Positions 60,608-64,000 of a DNA stretch of 64,000 nt are shown piece after piece. Each line of letters begins with the position of its first letter. The stretch's first letter is position 1. The stretch lies in NCBI GenBank assembly GCA_012976225.1, contig JAAVVG010000002.1, forward strand, positions 310,001 through 374,000, in the 5' to 3' direction. The DNA comes from Golubevia sp. BC0850 (taxonomy: Eukaryota; Basidiomycota; Exobasidiomycetes; Golubeviales; Golubeviaceae). Position numbers and translations under genes: made by a program. A model generated the notes under the pieces. That model had not been told where the DNA came from and did no database searches. It saw nothing but the letters and a program-made list of their open reading frames with translations.

Positions 60608-61722
60608 TGCATCTCTGTTGGACTGAGAGCGTATGCTGGGCTGATGAATCTTGTGTGTTTTTGTTCTTTTTTAAAAGTTCCTTCCTTAATCTCGATTCAA
60701 TCGAGAAGGAAACAGAGAAAGAAGTGGTAGAGGGGGGGGGGGAAGTAGTTTGAAGAAAAGACGTTAGGGTTGAAGCAGAGACCTGCTCTGTTTTGCTTTT
60801 TGAGGTTTTTGATGTCTTTTTTGGATAAGAAGTAGTAGGGGAGAAGAAAAGAAAGGAGAGGGGAGGAAAGGAAAGGAGGGTGGGAAGGAAAAAGAGAAGT
60901 AGGGATGGGGCAGGTTAAAGAAGGAGTTGGGATAGATGGAAGTCTCTGCCTAAGCACATTGAATCCCAGAAGATTAAATATGATTGATTGATTTTCCACT
61001 AATCTTTTCTGGGACTGACAGCGGCCACTCAGGCTAAATTGCCGGGGAGAGTGGAGTAGTGGAAACTCACTCAACTTCTCTCGACGAGTCAACTTTTCGT
61101 TCCTCGCCCACTATCATGTGACTTCTAGCCTCTCTTTTCCTTTGATTTCGGTTTCATTTTGTTGAACCTTACCGATACATACTGTATGTATGTTCTTTCA
61201 CTCTACATTTTAAACGTTTAAACCCGAAATACGAACAAAGTGTTAATAAGTGACGAGGACGCGAGCTTTCCCTACTTTGAATCTTCTCCTTCACCATTTC
61301 ACCATCGACTTCGAATACCAACGAGAGAAATGTCCTTTTAATTTCGAGAAAGTAAAGACAATAAGATTTAAAATGGCGATGACAGAGCTTGTAGACGAAC
61401 AAAAGAGAAGAAGAAAAGTATAAAATAAAACATAGTTTTGAGTAGAACAAGAGAGAGAAAAAGAGAACCGATGGGAATTTGAGACGATTATAAAAGAGAA
61501 GAGGAAAGGTTGCTTTGATCGATCGGCTTGAGTGTGTACATTAGGAAGTGTTGATTGGTTTTGGGGAAAAAGTCAAGAACTTGGAATGATGGAAAGCATT
61601 TTGGGTTTCTAAGATGTGTGATGTTTCGTAAGTCGATTGATTTTTGATTTTGATCCGCTTGATATGAGAGGTTCCCATCGTTCTTCTTTCCGAGACCAGT
61701 TTGAAGAAGTTTTGATGAAAGG
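60608..61722. other. Intergenic: Kelch promoter and GATA gene 3' region
   Basis: A 1.1-kb gap with an 11-G run at 60732-60742 inside a GA-rich stretch to about 60920 (pyrimidine-rich on the Kelch coding strand). It also contains the 3' region of the zinc-finger gene. Several ORFs here are low-complexity. I see no gene. Confidence 0.5.
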
Positions 61723-63981
61723 CTAATCTTGTTTGTCCTCCTCCTCCTCCTCCTCCTCCGCCTCTTCCTCCCTCTCGTCTTCAGCATCAGCATTGTCTGG
61801 CACTTCGGCTCCTTCGACTCCCTGGGCTAGCTTCGCAGCTTTGTTGGAAGCTGGGGAAGGAATTAGTCCCTTGGAGATTCTGTGTCTCCTCCATTTGCTA
61901 CCACAAGCGTTGCAGAGCGTGGCAGCTCCATCTGGACCTGGTCTCCAGACTCCCGTGTCAGAAGTCTTGCACCAGACGCAAACGCGATCAGGGTAGACGT
62001 ACTTCTTCCTCGTCTTGACGAGACCAGTAACTGGATCGACAACCTCAGTCGAAACGACAGTAGAACCCTTGCCTTTGGTTCCGCTTCCGCTGACCATGAC
62101 ACCAGGAGCAGAAGCTCTAGGTTTCATTTTTCCAGACACGGATTTGGAGGTAGAGGAGGAAGAAGCTGTAGGTTTCTTGGAAGTCGTTGCTGGAGTTGAA
62201 GTTCTAGGTTTGTTGATTTGACGAGGAGCTGGTTGTTCCACGTCAGAGTCTGAGGGGACAGCGACTGGAGGAGAGCTTTGTGCTTTCGATCCTTTGCTAG
62301 TCTTCACTCTCTTCGAACCTGGTTCGTCCTTGACCTTTTCATCTCCAGAAGTAGAAGTCCTGAGTCTCTTCTCAGCCTTGGCAGCTCGAGCCTGAGATTT
62401 GGCCTTCTGCGTCCATGCGGAGTGTGCGGAATCCCCCTCGAGCTCAGAGTCAGAAGTGTTTGGCTCGATGTAGCTGGTTGGAAGACTTCGACGGGCTTTG
62501 GCAGCAGCATCTGACTTCGAATCCTGGCGACCTAGACTTCCAGGCAGACGACTGGTGGTAGCTTCGAGCACCAGAAGCTGTGTTTGGGTCATCCTACGAG
62601 CACTACCAGAGGAAGTCTCGGGGATTCCAGAGGAAAGAAGAGGCGGTCCAGAGAGACGACTCGCGGCGGCCTCCTGGGCTAGACGCTCAGCTTCATTCAT
62701 CCTACGGGCAGCTTGAGTAGGAGAGGAGGAGAAGGCTGGAGAGGAGGAAGAAGAAGGACGAGCTGGTCCAGAGAGGAGACTGTTAGCAGCCTCGTGAGCC
62801 AGACGTTCCGCCTGCGTCATCTTTCCACCTTGGGGGAAGAGAGGTTGACGAGGTTCCGTTGGAGAAGCCGCTGTACCAGTGCTGACACCACGTTGACGGA
62901 TTGGAACCGGAACGTCTTTGCTTGGAATGACGATTGAGCGGCGAGAGCTTCTACCTAAAGCTGAACCGGTACCTTCGATTCGAGAAGAGGGTCTGGCGAC
63001 ATTCCGAGCTCCAGATGGTCTGATCCAGTCATTGCGAAGAGAGCCATGAGCTGAATCGTCGTCAGAGTCGTCCTCGTCTGAAGAAGCGAAGACGATACGA
63101 GAGGTCTCGTCGTCCGAAGATGCAGATACGATCTTAGAAGGCTTGCCTTTGTACGTAGATCTGAATCCGTCCGCAGAGGATTCGTAGGAATCGTCAGAGT
63201 ATTCGCTCGCCTCCAGAACTCGGGAATGCTCACTTCCAGTGGGATAGAAGTTGGCAGCATTGATTGAAGTCTTACGAACGACTTCCTTGGGTAGAACCTT
63301 CTTGGGCGAGGCTTCCTTGGCCTTTCCTTTTCCCTTTTCTAAAGGCCGACGCGGCGAAGCGATTGGAGGGGAAGGAGGAGGAGGAGAAGGAGTGACGCTT
63401 GGACGAGAACTGCCAGCTGCGACAGCTTTAGGTCTGACGACTCTGGGACTCTTGACAGTTGGTCCTCTCGACGAAGAAGCTGTCGTGCTCTTGGTGGGAG
63501 AGGCTGGTGTTTTCTTGGTAATGGTAGACCTGGCAGGCTTGGAAGACTTGGAGGACTTGGATTTGGCAAAGAGCGACTTCGAGCCCGGTCCTTGCTTGTT
63601 GAGACCCATGACGATCTTCTCTGCGACAGCGACCTCTCCGTCTCGAGCCCTGTCTGCTGTACGCCTGGAGGCTTCGATGACGGCATCGTCGTGATCGACA
63701 CCACGCTTCTTGAGACGACGGATACGAGCGAGCCAGGCGTTACGAACTCTACGAGCTGCTCGCATCGTCATACCATTGGAGGCTAGGACTGAAGGAAGCT
63801 CCGGAGCAAAGGAATTGCGAGTGTAGGTTCCACCTCCAAAGACAGAGTCGGCAGCAGTCTTGCGAATTGCTCTCTTTGGCCTGTCGTCTTCCTCGTCAGA
63901 TAGATCCCTCTTGGCATTCTTGGAAGTACCATTTCCAGAATTCGAAGAGTAGTTGTTCGGAGCTGCAGCTTTGGCAGCCAT
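61723..63981 (-). CDS. GATA-type zinc-finger protein, possibly 5'-incomplete
   Basis: One long open frame of 752 residues from the ATG at 63981; the frame stays open to the right edge, so the true start may lie outside. One GATA-type finger near residues 668-693 has the form C-x2-C-x18-C-x2-C (CVWC ... CNAC), with TGVWRPGPDG in the loop and GSKWRRHR after it. This suggests binding to GATA sites as a nuclear transcription factor. Upstream is a basic helical segment near 70-95 (MRAARRVRNAWLARIRRLKKRG). The middle has long Ser/Pro/Lys-rich disorder with three similar repeats around 'RLAHEAANSLLSGP', 'RLAQEAAASRLSGP' and 'LVLEATTSRLPGS'. The C-terminus is an acidic Glu run. Which fungal GATA factor it is cannot be told from the finger alone. 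Confidence 0.85.
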   Translation of the reverse strand: MAAKAAAPNNYSSNSGNGTSKNAKRDLSDEEDDRPKRAIRKTAADSVFGGGTYTRNSFAPELPSVLASNGMTMRAARRVRNAWLARIRRLKKRGVDHDDAVIEASRRTADRARDGEVAVAEKIVMGLNKQGPGSKSLFAKSKSSKSSKPARSTITKKTPASPTKSTTASSSRGPTVKSPRVVRPKAVAAGSSRPSVTPSPPPPSPPIASPRRPLEKGKGKAKEASPKKVLPKEVVRKTSINAANFYPTGSEHSRVLEASEYSDDSYESSADGFRSTYKGKPSKIVSASSDDETSRIVFASSDEDDSDDDSAHGSLRNDWIRPSGARNVARPSSRIEGTGSALGRSSRRSIVIPSKDVPVPIRQRGVSTGTAASPTEPRQPLFPQGGKMTQAERLAHEAANSLLSGPARPSSSSSPAFSSSPTQAARRMNEAERLAQEAAASRLSGPPLLSSGIPETSSGSARRMTQTQLLVLEATTSRLPGSLGRQDSKSDAAAKARRSLPTSYIEPNTSDSELEGDSAHSAWTQKAKSQARAAKAEKRLRTSTSGDEKVKDEPGSKRVKTSKGSKAQSSPPVAVPSDSDVEQPAPRQINKPRTSTPATTSKKPTASSSSTSKSVSGKMKPRASAPGVMVSGSGTKGKGSTVVSTEVVDPVTGLVKTRKKYVYPDRVCVWCKTSDTGVWRPGPDGAATLCNACGSKWRRHRISKGLIPSPASNKAAKLAQGVEGAEVPDNADAEDEREEEAEEEEEEEDKQD
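62560..62830 (-). repeat. Three tandem degenerate repeats within the GATA protein
   Basis: Three successive coding units of roughly 40 codons share a Met-Thr/Asn-x-Ala/Thr core, then a leucine-glutamate/alanine helix and a Ser-Gly-Pro ending. They look like internal duplications of a short amphipathic helix. Their function is unknown. Confidence 0.6.
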
Positions 63982-64000
63982 CGCAGCCTTGTAGCGTTGC

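Noticed and set aside
1-64000. Mobile elements, virus-derived sequences, CRISPR or biosynthetic gene cluster
   Set aside because: No reverse transcriptase, integrase, transposase, terminal repeat or repeat-spacer pattern was seen on either strand, and the neighbouring genes do not form a pathway.

Overview
The window reads as nuclear DNA of a basidiomycete fungus, probably a yeast-like or dimorphic member of the Pucciniomycotina. That placement is inferred from style: dense housekeeping genes, many short introns, pyrimidine-rich leaders and serine-rich disordered proteins. No sequence comparison could be run. I modelled 66 introns by hand, and about 47 of them open with GTGAGT. I found no transposon, LTR element, CRISPR array, rRNA or convincing tRNA.

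Layout, left to right. 0-6 kb: MAK21/NOC1 (ribosome biogenesis, cut by the window edge) is divergent from MEF1 (mitochondrial EF-G). 6-13 kb: a small secreted protein with a TATA box, ERG25 (sterol C-4 methyl oxidase) and nine-exon beta-tubulin. 13-23 kb: MSH4 (meiotic MutS homologue, 14 exons) converges on LOS1/exportin-T. 23-28 kb: a 1,238-residue single-pass membrane protein with a candidate Atg8-binding motif. 28-34.5 kb: SEC22, an F-box-like gene, and a divergent F-box/ubiquitin-like locus that may be decaying. 34.5-39.8 kb: gene-poor, with one disordered S/TP-rich protein. 39.8-47.6 kb: cytosolic tyrosyl-tRNA synthetase, TAF11 (TFIID), a SAM-methyltransferase-like protein and an NGL2-like RNA exonuclease. 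47.9-52.6 kb: BST1/PGAP1 (GPI inositol deacylase) in one open frame with a Vma22/CCDC115-like region. 52.9-55.5 kb: a secreted six-hairpin glycosidase-like enzyme with an F5/8-type C domain and a TATA box. 56.5-60.6 kb: a membrane-anchored Kelch protein. 61.7-64 kb: a GATA-type zinc-finger protein, possibly continuing past the right edge.

The genes are not an operon or a biosynthetic cluster. They are ordinary eukaryotic neighbours, several in head-to-head pairs sharing 200-540 bp promoters. Some share broad themes: ER membrane and secretory work (ERG25, SEC22, BST1, perhaps the AIM protein) and RNA or translation (MAK21, MEF1, LOS1, TyrRS, NGL2-like).

The strongest candidate for something undescribed is the uninterrupted frame joining BST1 to a Vma22-like V-ATPase assembly-factor region. 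Next are the F-box/ubiquitin-like locus and the putative autophagy receptor. All exon junctions were placed by hand from splice motifs, reading phase and recalled family alignments.
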